Source: Plasmopara viticola (Eukaryota > Oomycota > Peronosporomycetes > Peronosporales > Peronosporaceae). Taken from it: DNA of 64,000 nt. The stretch is from the NCBI GenBank assembly GCA_001695595.3, contig MBPM02000038.1, positions 1-64,000 on the forward strand. The letters are read 5' to 3'. Position 1 is the first letter of the stretch; every line of letters starts with the position of its first letter. Made by a program: the position numbers and the translations under genes. The notes below the pieces were generated by a model. It searched no databases. It was not told where the DNA came from and was given only the letters and a program-made list of their open reading frames with translations. Positions 34,620-45,853 of this stretch are shown piece after piece.

Positions 34620-37600
34620 TCAATTGAAGTCCTCGTATGAACGCCGTTCACGAAGGTACGTATTCGAATCCGCTCGTCGAAAACTCTGTCGGCTTTTTCC
34701 GGTATATCGGTCATCACGGTTGCCACTGTATCCTTCATACATGGGCAAATTTGTCCTAGGTCGCGATCGTGATCGAGATGGTGCGTCACCAAAGTCACCA
34801 CCGTGTTGCTGCTGACCAGAATACGGGTGGCGAGCATTATCCGAATAGTGAGCCCGTCTCTCTCGTGACCTTGCCTTGTGTTGTACCATCTCGCACCGTC
34901 TTGATGAAGACTTTGAGCGCGGTGTGCCACAATTGCTGTCGCCTTCGTCAAAGCCACCCACATGATTGCGAGGCTCGGCTTTGACGTGGCTCTTGACTCC
35001 ACAAAGCGTCTCATTTTCAACTCTCCTCACTTCTCCATCTTCACACTTGCTGCGGTCTTGGTCGATATATAACGATCGATAAGGTAGTATTCGTGGCCGC
35101 CTCTCTGCCGACACGTCCACATCGCTATAAGCGGTGTTAGCAGTGTAGTAGTTGCTCCCATCGGAATTCGCACGATCATCTGTCGCTAGCAGATGATGGG
35201 TACTGACTTCCGACGTTCCATTCTTATCGTTTTGCCTGTAACACGATCTATTTCTTGTGCGGGATCGACTTCTACGCTCTAAGAATGCGCGCGATCGGTT
35301 AGTATCGGTCCACGATGATCTGTATCGACTCTCGTCCCTACTGCTTGGCACCGAGAGCTGACAACGATCGCGTCGCAAGGACTGGTGATCACTTCTTGCA
35401 GATGAGTCAAAGTCGTGCCGCCGCGACGAAAAACTGCGCGCATTGCCGCTTTGCGAATACAGAGGGGATGGATTTGGAGTACAACGATCAATAGAGTTAG
35501 AGCGACGTGGTGTACGCTGGTATTGGGACTCGGTAGATGGAGAGGAACTAACTTGGATTCTCGCACCGGCTTTCAGTTCCCGTCGAATTTGCAAAGGTTG
35601 CCCAAGGTCGTCACAGAAGACTCGTGATGCTCGCTCTGCGACCTCGCGGTTATAGTAGTGCAGAAACACTGTACCCAGCTCATTTTTCATAAGTTTCTGC
35701 CAATTATCGCGAGGGATATCGCACCGTGGGACCGACTTGTCAAGCGTGTATCGTTGACTCAAGGCTGCAGCAAACGACTCACGATCCCGGTCTTGATTAA
35801 AGCGAATCCCCGTTGACTTGCGCTCAAAGCGCGCATTTCGAACAATAAGCGTTATCCACCCGCGCAAGATTTGAGGAATGAAGGCCGTGCCATACAGTTT
35901 CCGTTGATAAAACTCTCTATCCTCAAGCCGTTTAAATGATAATTCTTCGTAGCAGTTTATTTCTCGCGATACACATTGAGCAATTTCATTACTCGACTTT
36001 GCCTTGGGAACCATGCGTGAGACTCCAAAGAACGAGGACGTGTACATTTCCTGGTTTGAGGCCATTTCACGTTTTGTAGCACAGCAAGTACGAGGGATAA
36101 GATCGGGTAACGTAGTCCCATCTTCATCATATACTTCGTATCCCATCATCCGTGAAACTAAAGCCTTACTGCTCATTCGATTGGATCCTGGAGCCGATAA
36201 CTCTGCTGATGCCATAAAAATGGAATTGCGCTTTCTGGACAACCGCATTAGAGCTCGGTCCTGCTGTGAAAACGGAGCTCTACTCGCTGGCACTGGGTTT
36301 TTGGCCCGCCTTCGTTGCAAACGTGGAGATTCTTTCTTTGTAACGTTCAGACTCGATTTGGGAGACGCCGACTGCAAATAAGTGACGGCCACACATGCTT
36401 TTGTGGATCGCTTGCCATAACCATTTGTTGGAACTGCTGCTGTGTCTCCTTGTTCCAAAAATGCGCTTGTCTTGCCAGCGGTGTCAGTCTGGTCAAGTCG
36501 TCGTTTAGGAATTACAAATGATATTGTGCTAAAAGACACACCCGAGTCGCCATCCTTCGGCAATTTTCTCGGAATGGGCATCACGTCATGAAGCAGCACT
36601 TCGTCGACAGGTTTCTTTTCTTTGTCGCTTGCCATCGACGTTGCATCACAAACAGGTGATCCTATTTGATTCTCTTGCTTAACGGGAAAATGGACGACAT
36701 CGACTGCAACTTCAGTTTCAACAAGAGGTGCAGTGTTGACCTGATTTTCAACTCCAAAAGCAGCCCGATCAGTCTTTTCTGCTTTGGCTGCGTTCGCACC
36801 CTCAATCTTTTCAAGGGGCATGCTCTCCCTTTTATCACATTTAATGGCACCATAATCCACCTTTGCCTTCGGTCCAGTCGCCACTCGTGCAGAAGATTCT
36901 TCACTTATGGCAAGAAACTTCGTATTTACCGACTCAGCGTGCCCAGCGACCGTGACTGTTACGGTCGCAGAAGACGAATCTAATGTAGAGTCACATCTGG
37001 GCGAAATTACGGGTGTAGACGTCGTCAATTCCTTCATTCTGTCATCGTCGTGGTGTCCTTGCCCAGAAGCTGAGCATATAGCAATCGGACGACCGTTCAC
37101 TTTCATATCGACATCGCCATCAGATTTGACCAAGTCTGAATCATTTTTTAGAGCTAACGCTGAAGTAACTGTCTGCTTTAATTCGTTTTGTACAGGGGTG
37201 CGTGATTTCGTCGCCAAGATACTCTCTCCATGGTCCTCATCGTCTTTCGAACGAAAAAGTGGTCGCTGCTGATCATCTGTTTCGTTCTCAGCATCAGCTT
37301 CTGCACCAGCAGATACTCGTCGGCCGACTTGTACCACACGCATACAATCCTTTTTCTTGTCTTCACTCGTTCGCGTCATTTGCTGTCGTTTAGAGCTTGA
37401 AACAACCATTTGGTCAACCTTGTCCGTGGATACGCGCAAAGCCCGCAACTTCTGTATCTGTTGCTCTCTTAGTGCTGCCGCTTTCACTTTTGCTGAAGCT
37501 GCTTGCGACTTTGATCGTTTTAAGTCTCGATGCCCTTCCTCTGTCGACCGTTTGCCAAGGACATTTACAGCTTTCTCGATTCGTCGCTTTTTTCTCCCTC

Positions 37601-37847
37601 TTTTCTCATCACTTTGTTCAAACGAAGCGTCATCGCTGCCATCGGCATGGTGCCATCGTAGTCGCGTCTCCTTCTTACGCCCTCGGGCTTCCTTCTCTTC
37701 TGCCTTCTTTTGCCTTTTGCCTACCTTTTTAGGTGATGGATTTGTTGAGGAGTCAGAAGAGTCATCGTCTTCCAACGAGCCTTGCAAACGCTTTAGCCAA
37801 GGCAGCCCTTTTGTCGATAGCGGCACATCAGAATCCGCTTCGGCCAT
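34620..37847 (-). CDS. Large RS-rich nuclear protein, family unrecognised
   Basis: 1075 residues, single exon. The N-terminal 200 residues are acidic/lysine-rich with several KKRR-type nuclear localisation candidates. 200-550 is low-complexity. A conserved-looking, less biased block spans about 560-790, including YEVYDEDGTTLPDLIPRTC, QILRGWITLIVRNARFERK and FLHYYNREVAERASRVF. The last 280 residues are rich in Arg-Ser and Ser-Arg pairs (RRSRSRTRNRS; DAPSRSRSRPRTN), as in SR-type splicing or mRNA-processing factors. A role in nuclear RNA handling is inferred from composition only; no RNA-recognition motif is visible. It converges on the AK7-like gene and lies downstream of the kinesin-12-like gene on the same strand, 247 bp away. 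Confidence 0.75.
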   Translation of the reverse strand: MAEADSDVPLSTKGLPWLKRLQGSLEDDDSSDSSTNPSPKKVGKRQKKAEEKEARGRKKETRLRWHHADGSDDASFEQSDEKRGRKKRRIEKAVNVLGKRSTEEGHRDLKRSKSQAASAKVKAAALREQQIQKLRALRVSTDKVDQMVVSSSKRQQMTRTSEDKKKDCMRVVQVGRRVSAGAEADAENETDDQQRPLFRSKDDEDHGESILATKSRTPVQNELKQTVTSALALKNDSDLVKSDGDVDMKVNGRPIAICSASGQGHHDDDRMKELTTSTPVISPRCDSTLDSSSATVTVTVAGHAESVNTKFLAISEESSARVATGPKAKVDYGAIKCDKRESMPLEKIEGANAAKAEKTDRAAFGVENQVNTAPLVETEVAVDVVHFPVKQENQIGSPVCDATSMASDKEKKPVDEVLLHDVMPIPRKLPKDGDSGVSFSTISFVIPKRRLDQTDTAGKTSAFLEQGDTAAVPTNGYGKRSTKACVAVTYLQSASPKSSLNVTKKESPRLQRRRAKNPVPASRAPFSQQDRALMRLSRKRNSIFMASAELSAPGSNRMSSKALVSRMMGYEVYDEDGTTLPDLIPRTCCATKREMASNQEMYTSSFFGVSRMVPKAKSSNEIAQCVSREINCYEELSFKRLEDREFYQRKLYGTAFIPQILRGWITLIVRNARFERKSTGIRFNQDRDRESFAAALSQRYTLDKSVPRCDIPRDNWQKLMKNELGTVFLHYYNREVAERASRVFCDDLGQPLQIRRELKAGARIQVSSSPSTESQYQRTPRRSNSIDRCTPNPSPLYSQSGNARSFSSRRHDFDSSARSDHQSLRRDRCQLSVPSSRDESRYRSSWTDTNRSRAFLERRSRSRTRNRSCYRQNDKNGTSEVSTHHLLATDDRANSDGSNYYTANTAYSDVDVSAERRPRILPYRSLYIDQDRSKCEDGEVRRVENETLCGVKSHVKAEPRNHVGGFDEGDSNCGTPRSKSSSRRCEMVQHKARSRERRAHYSDNARHPYSGQQQHGGDFGDAPSRSRSRPRTNLPMYEGYSGNRDDRYTGKSRQSFRRADSNTYLRERRSYEDFN

Positions 37848-38094
37848 GTTTTGTCGTAAGTTAGACTACGCTAACTTTGTGTGTCAAACGTAAATAGTAT
37901 GTACTGTAACGTAAACTACGTAAAAATGAAGTGTTTTTACTGTGCTATCGGTCCAACGAGAGCAGACGTAAACTATCGCAATAACATGCCAATCTGGTCA
38001 ACGCCGGGATATAGTAGCGATGGCACTTTGCGAGGTGGTACGTTACAACGAGAGGTTACCATGTTTTCTCAATTAATGAAGCAAGGAGACTATG

Positions 38095-40001
38095 CTAGAC
38101 TAAACCGCTCCGTCCACGACTTCTTCGAGACTGCAATATGTTTGTGTGAGACACCAGTAGCTAAAAGGAAGAATATAAGACACACATACCAGAGCCAGCA
38201 TGAGCTCCTGTTCATGCTGTTGCAGCTGCTGCACCTGCTGCCGCAATTGCCTCATCTCACTGCCCGAACTAATTGTATCCTGTGATACGCGCTGCTCTTG
38301 CTTTTTCTGATCTCGAAGAAGTAGATTTTCATTTTGAAGCTCAGTAAGGCGTTCCTTGGCTGCTGCAGCCCACTTTTCCAATTTTCTATAATTATCCTGA
38401 AGCGCCTGGAGCTGATTCCGCCGTAACAATGATTCGGGGGATAAAGCTGGTTTTAATTCACCTTGAGACGTTGTAGCTGGAAGCATTTGAGAGGTGAATG
38501 GTGTATTTATCAGACTAGATTGTCGTCGGTTTTGATCAATTAATGAATTCGACGTCGGATTTTCAAATTGTAGCCGGAGGCGAAGTTCCTGATTTTCATT
38601 GCGAAGTAATTGGTTTTCATGCCGTAATGTGCTCAGCTGTAGTTCAATGGGATCCACTTGGACAACTGGCTTATTGCGTATATTTTTGGCTCTAGTAGCG
38701 TAGTTCAGAGTACTTAGCGTGTCTTCCAAAGCAGCGGTAGATGGGGACACGCACGCAATCATTAGTGTCAAACTTTGGCCCCCGAGCGAATCCATTAGCA
38801 GTTTAGTTAGCTTGCTGTCACGATACGGGATAAAATAGCCACTACTCGAAGCAACTCCTCCGGCAGACAATGCAGCCAATGCAGAAATCACCTTCCCTAG
38901 AGTAAGAAGACTGCGATTGATATTGCTAGTTTCTTCGGCAGAACTCGAATTTGTCTCTCTTAGCCGTTCACTACCTGCCAGATCCACAAAGCAGATCTTC
39001 CCATATCGAGTGACATCATCGCTAGCTCCAGTGTCGTAGTTGAGCGTTTCAGTTCTATCCACGTGGATAGTCAGTAGCGAGTGACTGCGACTAGAGTCGG
39101 CATTCATACTGTGTGACGCCACGTGACGATTTCGATGACCTTCATTAACAACAGCTAAGGCATCCGAGAGCGAATCACAACGTACAACAAGTAAATCCTG
39201 CACGTAGAAACCGGCTAATGCGTTCCACCGCACGTTCAGCGCCCCAGAACCTGGATTGAGCAGATCGAGTACTTGCTCATTGTAGATTTCACAAAACGAA
39301 GCACGAACGACGGTTTTTACGTTGGTGGGTGCTTGCTCTAAAAGAGCAAAGAGATGCCTTAGCGCTCGAGGAATGAGGCCATCTGAAAGCATTGTATCGC
39401 TGTTGGACATTCCAAGTTGCTCACTTCGTCCTTTCGCGCCTGTTCCTTGCTCCTCGAGACCCGACATGCTGTAAGTTTTGCCTGATCCAGTTTGACCATA
39501 AGCAAAGACGGTGGCAAGATACCCTTCCACGACAGACTCAAGCAGCGATATCACTCCGCACTCTTGAAAAAATTGCATTTGTGAAAGCCCACCTGATGCG
39601 CATAGATCAAAGCTAAAGCTGCGGACGAGCTCACGAGCCGATCCCGAGCGATTATTGTTGCTGTTTTTCGCGAAGGAGACTACCTGAAGTGTCGTTGTAT
39701 CGCTGGGTGATAATCGAAAAGGCGAAGGATCTCCTCTTGCGAGCTCTGTTGCGTTCATAGGTCGACACCGGACCACCACGCGCACAGTGTCTGCACGTCT
39801 CTTTGACTCAATACCATTTTGATCCTTCTCTCGGCTCAACGAAAGGCTAGGCATATCCACCTCAGTAAGTCGTCGCAAACTTTTATAGTTGCGTGGTAAG
39901 GAGCCATCAGGTGGTTGCTGCACCGTCGGTAATTTTTGTGATACTACAGCACCAGACGATCGGAGACGACGATATCGTCGCGGTGGCGCAACGGGTACCA
40001 T
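38095..40001 (-). CDS. Kinesin-12-like motor protein
   Basis: Microtubule motor with an N-terminal motor domain: RVVVRCRP at 74-81, P-loop GQTGSGKT at 169-176, switch I SSRSH at 303-307, switch II DLAGSE at 340-345, then PYRDSKLTKLLMDSLGG. The segment GFYVQDL...SMNADSSRSHSLL resembles KIF12/kinesin-12. A glutamine-rich coiled coil follows from about 455. The open frame runs to a stop at 38100, but a good 59-bp intron (38131-38189, GTATGT...TTGCAG) near the end gives instead a 12-codon last exon SRRSRGRSGLV with a stop at 38095, for 615 residues. Unspliced RNA would end with a different 33-residue tail. It is divergent from OST48, 144 bp away. Confidence 0.9.
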
Positions 40002-40145
40002 GTGCTACAAATATATCAGCACCATGATGTGTATACTATCTGTATACCATCCGTAGTAAACCTAACCTCGCCATTTACCGGATAATACGCCTCTCACATG
40101 ACACGCGGCAATTCTCGATCGACCCCCACACGATAACTTACCAGA
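40002..40145. promoter_or_regulatory. Divergent promoter, kinesin-12-like / OST48
   Basis: Only 144 bp separate the two ATG codons (40001 minus, 40146 plus), so both genes must draw on overlapping promoter sequence. There is no clear TATA box at a useful spacing for either gene. Functional linkage is inferred from spacing alone. Confidence 0.65.
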
Positions 40146-41587
40146 ATGATGCCGCGTCATCTGTTCCTAACGCTATTTCTAGTGCTAGCGTTTCGTGTCA
40201 CTCACGCCACACGCACTGCTGTAGTGCTGGAATCTCCGGAACTTCAGAAAACGCACTCGCAATTCTTCAAGCAACTCGAAGGTGCGACAGCGTGGTGACG
40301 ATAAGATTCTTCAATCGCATTTGCTTATTTTTGTGAAAATTTTGTTTTTACACATGCTGTGTGTGCACTATCTTAGATCGTGGTCATGAACTGTCATTTT
40401 TTGCGGCCGAAGAGAAGCAGCCGCTTGAGCTAAACCACTATGGAGAGCGCATGTACGAGAACCTGGTGCTGTTTACGCCTCAGAAGGCGCTGGGCACCCT
40501 GCGCAAATCAAACCTATTGCAATTTGTTGAGCAGGGTGGCAATGTGCTTTTGGCAGCCGGCAAGAAGCTTACCAAGGTGCAGCGCGAGTTTGCGCTTGAG
40601 TGTGGCGTCGAGTTTGAAAAGAAGGGGAACGTTGTGGTGGACCACGTCAATCCCATTGATGATGATGATGACATTTTTAACTCGGTCATAGCTGCGAAAG
40701 ACTTTGTTGCTTCAGAGCGTGTGGTCGGATCGCTGGCTTCTAAGCCTAAGCCTGTCGCCTTTTCTGGTGTTGGCATGTCGCTCGAGCCGACCAATGTTCT
40801 GGCCTTCCACGTGCTCATGGCACCAGCTACAGCGTACTCGGCCAATCCGGTGAAACCTATCACTGAAAAAATCGTGTCAAGCGATCTTTTGTTTGGCAAC
40901 CAAATCGGCCTTGTGACTGCTGTTCAAAGTCGCAACAACGCCCGTCTTGTTTTTGCCGGCTCGCTCGACCTTTTTAGTAACAAATATCTTGACAACAAGT
41001 CTTTTGCCAACGCCGAGTTCACCGATGCCGTTACCAAGTGGGGATTTCAAGAGAGTGGTGTGCTGCGCATGACGAACGTAAGGCACCACCGTGCAGACGG
41101 CTCGCAACCAGCCAAAATGTTAAGCGATGCGAATCGTGGTGACCAGCCGATTACGCTTTACCCCGATGCTGAGGTGGCGCGTGATTCGCTGGTGTATCGT
41201 GTGAGAGACAACCTTACGTACTCACTGGATCTGCACGAGCTCAAAAATGGAAAATGGGTGCCATATAAGGCAAACGATGTCCAGCTCGAGTTTGTCATGC
41301 TCGACCCGCATGTACGCACGACATTAAGTCACGACAATCACGGTCATTTCTCGGCAACTTTTGAGTCGCCTGATGTATATGGAATTTTTCTTTTCCGTGT
41401 GATGTACCGCCGTCTAGGTCTTTCCACGATTTATACAACTACTCAAGTTTCTTTGCGGCCGTTCAAGCACGACGAGTACGAGCGCTTTATTCCTGCGGCG
41501 TATCCGTATTATGCCTCTGCCTTCTCAATGATGGGCGGCGTGTTCTTGTTCAGCGTGTACTTCTTGTTTTACGATGGGAAGAAGTAA
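40146..41587 (+). CDS. DDOST: Oligosaccharyltransferase 48-kDa subunit (OST48/Wbp1)
   Basis: Two exons, 40146-40281 and 40377-41587, joined across a 95-bp intron (GTGCGA...TCTTAG), give 448 residues, the usual OST48 length. Exon 1 provides a signal peptide (MMPRHLFLTLFLVLAF) and the start of the luminal domain (HSQFFKQLE). The splice restores EDRGHELSF, matching the family. Later landmarks are NLVLFTP, GGNVLLAAGK and NVLAFHVL. The C-terminal helix ASAFSMMGGVFLFSVYFLF, ending YDGKK, is the single membrane anchor with a lysine tail typical of ER residents. OST48 is a non-catalytic subunit of the complex that N-glycosylates nascent proteins. Exon 2 alone has no ATG near its start, which supports the two-exon model. 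Confidence 0.95.
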
Positions 41588-42019
41588 AGGAGCAAAACGA
41601 ACACGATCAATGGTGACTGAGACGGTACATTACCTTTGGTTGTCGTGGGATTACTTTAGGGATACAGCGTAGATGATAATGCGAGTCAAAACATTGAATG
41701 GCGGCTTAATGATGTTGTAAATTTTTCTTTACAGCAAAGTGTGACAACTCTTGAATTTGTGGCCTTCTTCGTGAATTTGTAGCTAGCGAATCAAAAGATA
41801 TGAGCCTGTACAAAGTATCATACTGCGCGCTTCGTGGTATCATTATTATAGATATAGACTTTTAAGGTAGGTAAGAAGTCCCTTTTCTCTAATTGTGATA
41901 TCATATAAAATATTCGTCCACGTTGCTCAATCAAATTCTTTACCGATGCATTTGCCCAGTGTTACCTGCATGATCACACAAGTGTAAAATAATTCACAGT
42001 CGAAAAATCTAAAACTGCT
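41588..42019. other. Intergenic, convergent 3' ends
   Basis: 432 bp between the stop of OST48 and the stop of the first phosphatidylserine decarboxylase; AT-rich, no gene or RNA seen. It would hold both 3' untranslated regions. Confidence 0.6.
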
Positions 42020-43291
42020 TCAGCGACGAACCTTATCACCCGGTTTGACAGTAAATTGAAAAGACTTAGGAGCCTCAAAGACCAACACGACGGTAGATCC
42101 CAACTGTAATATACACGCGACGACAATGAGCGATAATAAGCTCCAAAAACCAATCAAGCGGGCATAACCTTAAACTGTGCCAACTCCTCGCCGCGTATTG
42201 CATCCATCTTGGCACCGTACTTCTTTTCGAGACACTGACCGACAAGTTGGTCCTGCGCAGCAGTGTTGGTTCTAAACTCCGGCTCCTTCGTGAGAACAAT
42301 GGAACCCACGTTTAGAGCGCCAACAGCAGTAAGTGAAAAAAAACCGTGCTTCCATTCTCCCAAAAGTGCAACGCGCTCATTTTCCACAAAAAGACTTGGG
42401 ACCAGCCGTGCAGCAACATGATTGACTGGAAAGAGGTTTCCAGGAAAGTGGCGCCGCTCCTCTACCCGCCAGTCAATCGGTGCGTGGATTCGATGGTAGT
42501 CGCCTGGGGCTAAATACAACACGCAGTAAAACACAAGCTTGCCTTTGGAGGCGGGCGTCGTTTCAGTAAAGAAAGAGGGAAGAGCACCAAGAAAATCATC
42601 AAGTCGGTAGCGCGCGCCCTTGATTTGCTCAAGCGTCGGCACATTGTTTGAGTCGTTCACGATTCCTGTCGAGGACACTGTGCCGTCCACTGGACTAGCA
42701 AGATGATGAGGGGCGGGATCAAATGAGCGAGCGCTTTGCTTTAATGGACGTGAAAAAAATTCGCCGAGGTTTGCGTACTCTTCCAGTTCAAACATCATCT
42801 CGTCTAGCTTGCAGTTAAAAACGGCAGTCCATGCCTTGTAGACAGGCTTGCGCATCCACCGAGGCCTGTAAATCAGCCGCCACAGCATTAAAATTTATAA
42901 GATTTTTTTACAATTAGCATCAACAAGCCGCTACTGTGTACAATTCTTTGTCGTGCACTTGGCCCCAGAGGCGGCTGGCGGCTCGGCTCGGAAAAAGCTT
43001 GAGAGACTGCATTTGCCGTTCCGTAGCCATCGTTTCTTCGAATGCTGTATTCTTGCCAGGAAGTCGACGTAATGCCGATGCGGGATGCGTCTTGCGCTCC
43101 TCATCTGTGGGGTGAGTCAGATGCTGCCACTGCAGAAAACCGATAAGTGCAAAGCCCATAGTAGCTGGAATTTTCCAATTGCTCGTAAAGATGCTAATCG
43201 AGTTGTAGTCATCATTCTCGTATCCCTTCTCTTTGCGTTTTTGTGAAAAAGGTCGACCGGTCCCGGCGCAGCGCCGGACATTGCGGTACAT
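42020..43291 (-). CDS. PSD: Phosphatidylserine decarboxylase, copy A
   Basis: Pyruvoyl-dependent enzyme converting phosphatidylserine to phosphatidylethanolamine. Exons (minus strand) 43291-42942, 42865-42169 and 42103-42020; introns of 76 and 65 bp; 376 residues. The N-terminal region has a hydrophobic segment (IPATMGFALIGFLQW, about 41-55), as expected for a mitochondrial inner-membrane type I enzyme. Splicing restores KELPRWMRKPVYK. Catalytic landmarks are SPVDG (Asp), DYHRIHAP (His) and, encoded only by the last exon, LGST, the self-cleavage site that makes the beta subunit and the pyruvoyl serine of alpha. The product ends PGDKVRR. Everything needed for activity appears intact. The neighbour at 44548-45853 is a tandem copy. 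Confidence 0.93.
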
Positions 43292-44547
43292 GATGCTGGC
43301 AGTGAGTACTCAATCGATTTATCAGTTTGATTTCTTATTTTAACCAATTAACGAGATTATTCATTTGACTGCTAAGACATTATAAGCTATTGTATAAGAC
43401 AAACCCAGTGAAGAGTCTCACCGCGTAGTCAATATGTCAGCCTAAAAAAAGTGTCAGTACTTAAGCCTTTAACATAATTAAATCAAAAAGATTACTTAAG
43501 TGTTTTATAATTAAAAGCTTTCGCAATAATGGCAAGGAAGGCACTTTATCGCCATCTTGTAATGCGCTACTGGCTAGTGCTTTGGGAAGACAACCCAACA
43601 TCATATAATGGCAACGCGCTCTGCTACTTGTCGAATACTTGTAGCGAAGAGTATGCTGAATTGTGGCTTCAAATGTGACGAATTCAAGAAAGAATCGGTG
43701 AAATGGAGCCTCAAGCTCAGTAAAGTCTACTACGCACCAAAGTGGCGCACAATAAGATCTCAAACGATCGACTGATCGAAAAGTGATGCTCTTTTCGCCC
43801 AGCTTTGCATAAATTGGTGCTGATGAAGAGCGACGAGGTGCTGTTTTAAGCATAAGCGCTTGTGGTGAGACTCAAGTCGGTAGCCGCGAATAGTGCGAAG
43901 TAGAGTGTAGTGGAAGCGATTATGAACAAAGCCTCGCCAGTCATCATATCGAATACATGGATGGGCTTTTTGATTTCTTGGCGCTGAGATTCGTTGAACG
44001 CATGTTGAAGATTAATGCAGATGACAGTAAATAAGTAGATTAAAAGCGAAAGCCCTGCATTGTTCGTGCTGGTCCCGAGCGAAACAGCTGATCTAAGACA
44101 CCGGAAGGCACGCACCGATTGATTAATTATCTATAGTGAATTGAGAGTCCGATACCGCCAAGGTGACTACTACATCGTTAAATTTGTGGACGATAAATAA
44201 ACGATTGCAAGGACTTTATGGTGGAAATGAGGGACTTGGCTATGAAGAAGTTGATTCTCTACCATACGCTAAATCGTATGGTAATTGTGCATAAAACGAT
44301 ATGTTTCCAGAGCTCGAAGAAAATACTTTTTACCAGGATTTTACTAAGGCGAGAAAAAAAGAATTGTTTGTGTACGTAAGAAATACACCTTCTAATGTCA
44401 TCGCAAGTTATAACATGATGATGGCGTGAAAAGCAATCGAAGCTTCGTCGCTTTAGCCCTACTCTACTTTCCCAATGCGTTTACCCAGGACTACCTGCGA
44501 TATGCAGACATACTTTTTATTAGAAATTAATACATAGACGGCAAGCG
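43292..44547. other. Spacer between the decarboxylase copies
   Basis: Minus-strand open frames at 43461-43853 (130 codons) and 43846-44115 (89 codons, two hydrophobic stretches, for example ALFIIASTTLYFALFAATDL) overlap in different frames and match nothing I know. They could be one decayed gene or chance frames. A 9-bp palindrome (TACCATACG / CGTATGGTA, 44260-44283) is also present. Confidence 0.4.
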
Positions 44548-45853
44548 TCACTTACTCACCTTGTCACCCGGTTTGATGGTAAATTCGAACGACTCAGGGG
44601 CCTCAAAGACCAGTACGACTGTAGACCCTAACTGTGCATCTTAAATTAGCATAAAGCAACTTTTGCAAATAAACATGTATTCATACCTTGAATTGTGCCA
44701 TCTCTTCTCCACGAGTCGTGTTTACCTTGCTGCTGTAATTTGAGACAAGGCACTGACCGACCAGTGCATCTTGTTCATGAGTGTTGGTCCGAAAGTCCGG
44801 CTCCATTGTAAGGACAATGGAGCCCACATTCAGCGCGCCAACAGCAGTTAAAGAAAAAAAACCATGCTCCCATTCACCCAAAAGCGCAACACGCTCATTC
44901 TCTAGATACAGGTCTGGAATGCGGTGAGCTGCCATATAGTTAACGGGAAATAGAGTTCCCGGAAAGTGACGACGCGTTTCGACTTGCCAGTCGACCGGAG
45001 CATGGACGCGATGATAATCGCCAGGAGCTAGATACAAAACGCAATAACACACTTGTTTCCCCTTAGCGACGGGCGTCTTTGCAGTAAAGTAGGGTGGAAG
45101 GCCGCCGAGGAACTCATCAAGTCGGTAGCTTGAGCCCTTAATTTGTTCAAGCGTCGGCACAATGGTTGAAGAATTTACGAACCCGACGGAGGCTACCGCA
45201 CCATCCACTGGGCTGGCGAGATGACGAGGGTCAGGGTCAAACGGACGAAGTCCCTCCTTTAACGGGCGCGAGAAAAATTCGCCGAGATTTTCGTAGTCTT
45301 TCAGCGGATACTTCATTTCATCTAGGTTGCAATTGAAGACGGCGGCCCACGACTTGTAAATAGGTTTGCGCATCCAACGTGGCCTGTCATTCGATTGCCA
45401 AAGTACAGATGAGCATAAACTTCTACATTAAATAAACTCCAATGGATTTTGGTCGTACAATTTTCTGCTGTTCATCTTCCCCCACAGGCGACTAGCGGCT
45501 CGGTACGGAAGGAGTTTAAGCGACTGCAGCTGGTCCTTCGAGGCCATTCTGTCCGTTGACGCGTGCATCCCGCCTGGCGTGTGCGTATCCGAAAGTCGAC
45601 GCAGTCCTGACGCATTGTACGGCTTATGCGTCATGTAGTTTAGCTGCTGCCACTGAAGGAGGCCGATGAGCGTGAGACCGATGAGCGCAAAGCCCATGGC
45701 GACTGAGAGCCTCCAGTTTCCGGCAAAGATGCCGACTCGATTTTTCGTGCCGTGACAAGACTGCTTTTGATGCAAGACTTGGCACTTCAGCTGCGACTTT
45801 GAGACGTTGCTACGGCATGCAGGGTAGCGTTGCCCACGGCTGCCCGAAACCAT
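44548..45853 (-). CDS. PSD: Phosphatidylserine decarboxylase, copy B
   Basis: Same enzyme as copy A, same strand, upstream of it. Exons (minus strand) 45853-45459, 45383-44687 and 44631-44548; introns of 75 and 55 bp; 391 residues. Exons 2 and 3 have exactly the lengths of copy A (697 and 84 bp) and the same intron phases, so the pair arose by tandem duplication after the introns were in place. Catalytic motifs SPVDG, DYHRVHAP and LGST are intact. The N-terminal exon is more diverged; its membrane segment carries a short internal duplication (ALIGLTLIGLLQW against ALIGFLQW), which may change membrane insertion or targeting. It ends PGDKVSK, with GTGAGT at that point as an unused or alternative donor. 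Confidence 0.92.

Noticed and set aside
37357..37893. 178-codon plus-strand frame opposite the RS-rich gene
   Set aside because: Its Ser/Phe/Cys-rich composition is the expected antisense of Lys/Glu/Arg codons in the real gene.
40361..41587. OST48 starting at the non-ATG codon of the long open frame
   Set aside because: An upstream exon (40146-40281) supplies the signal peptide and missing N-terminus in frame through a GT-AG intron.
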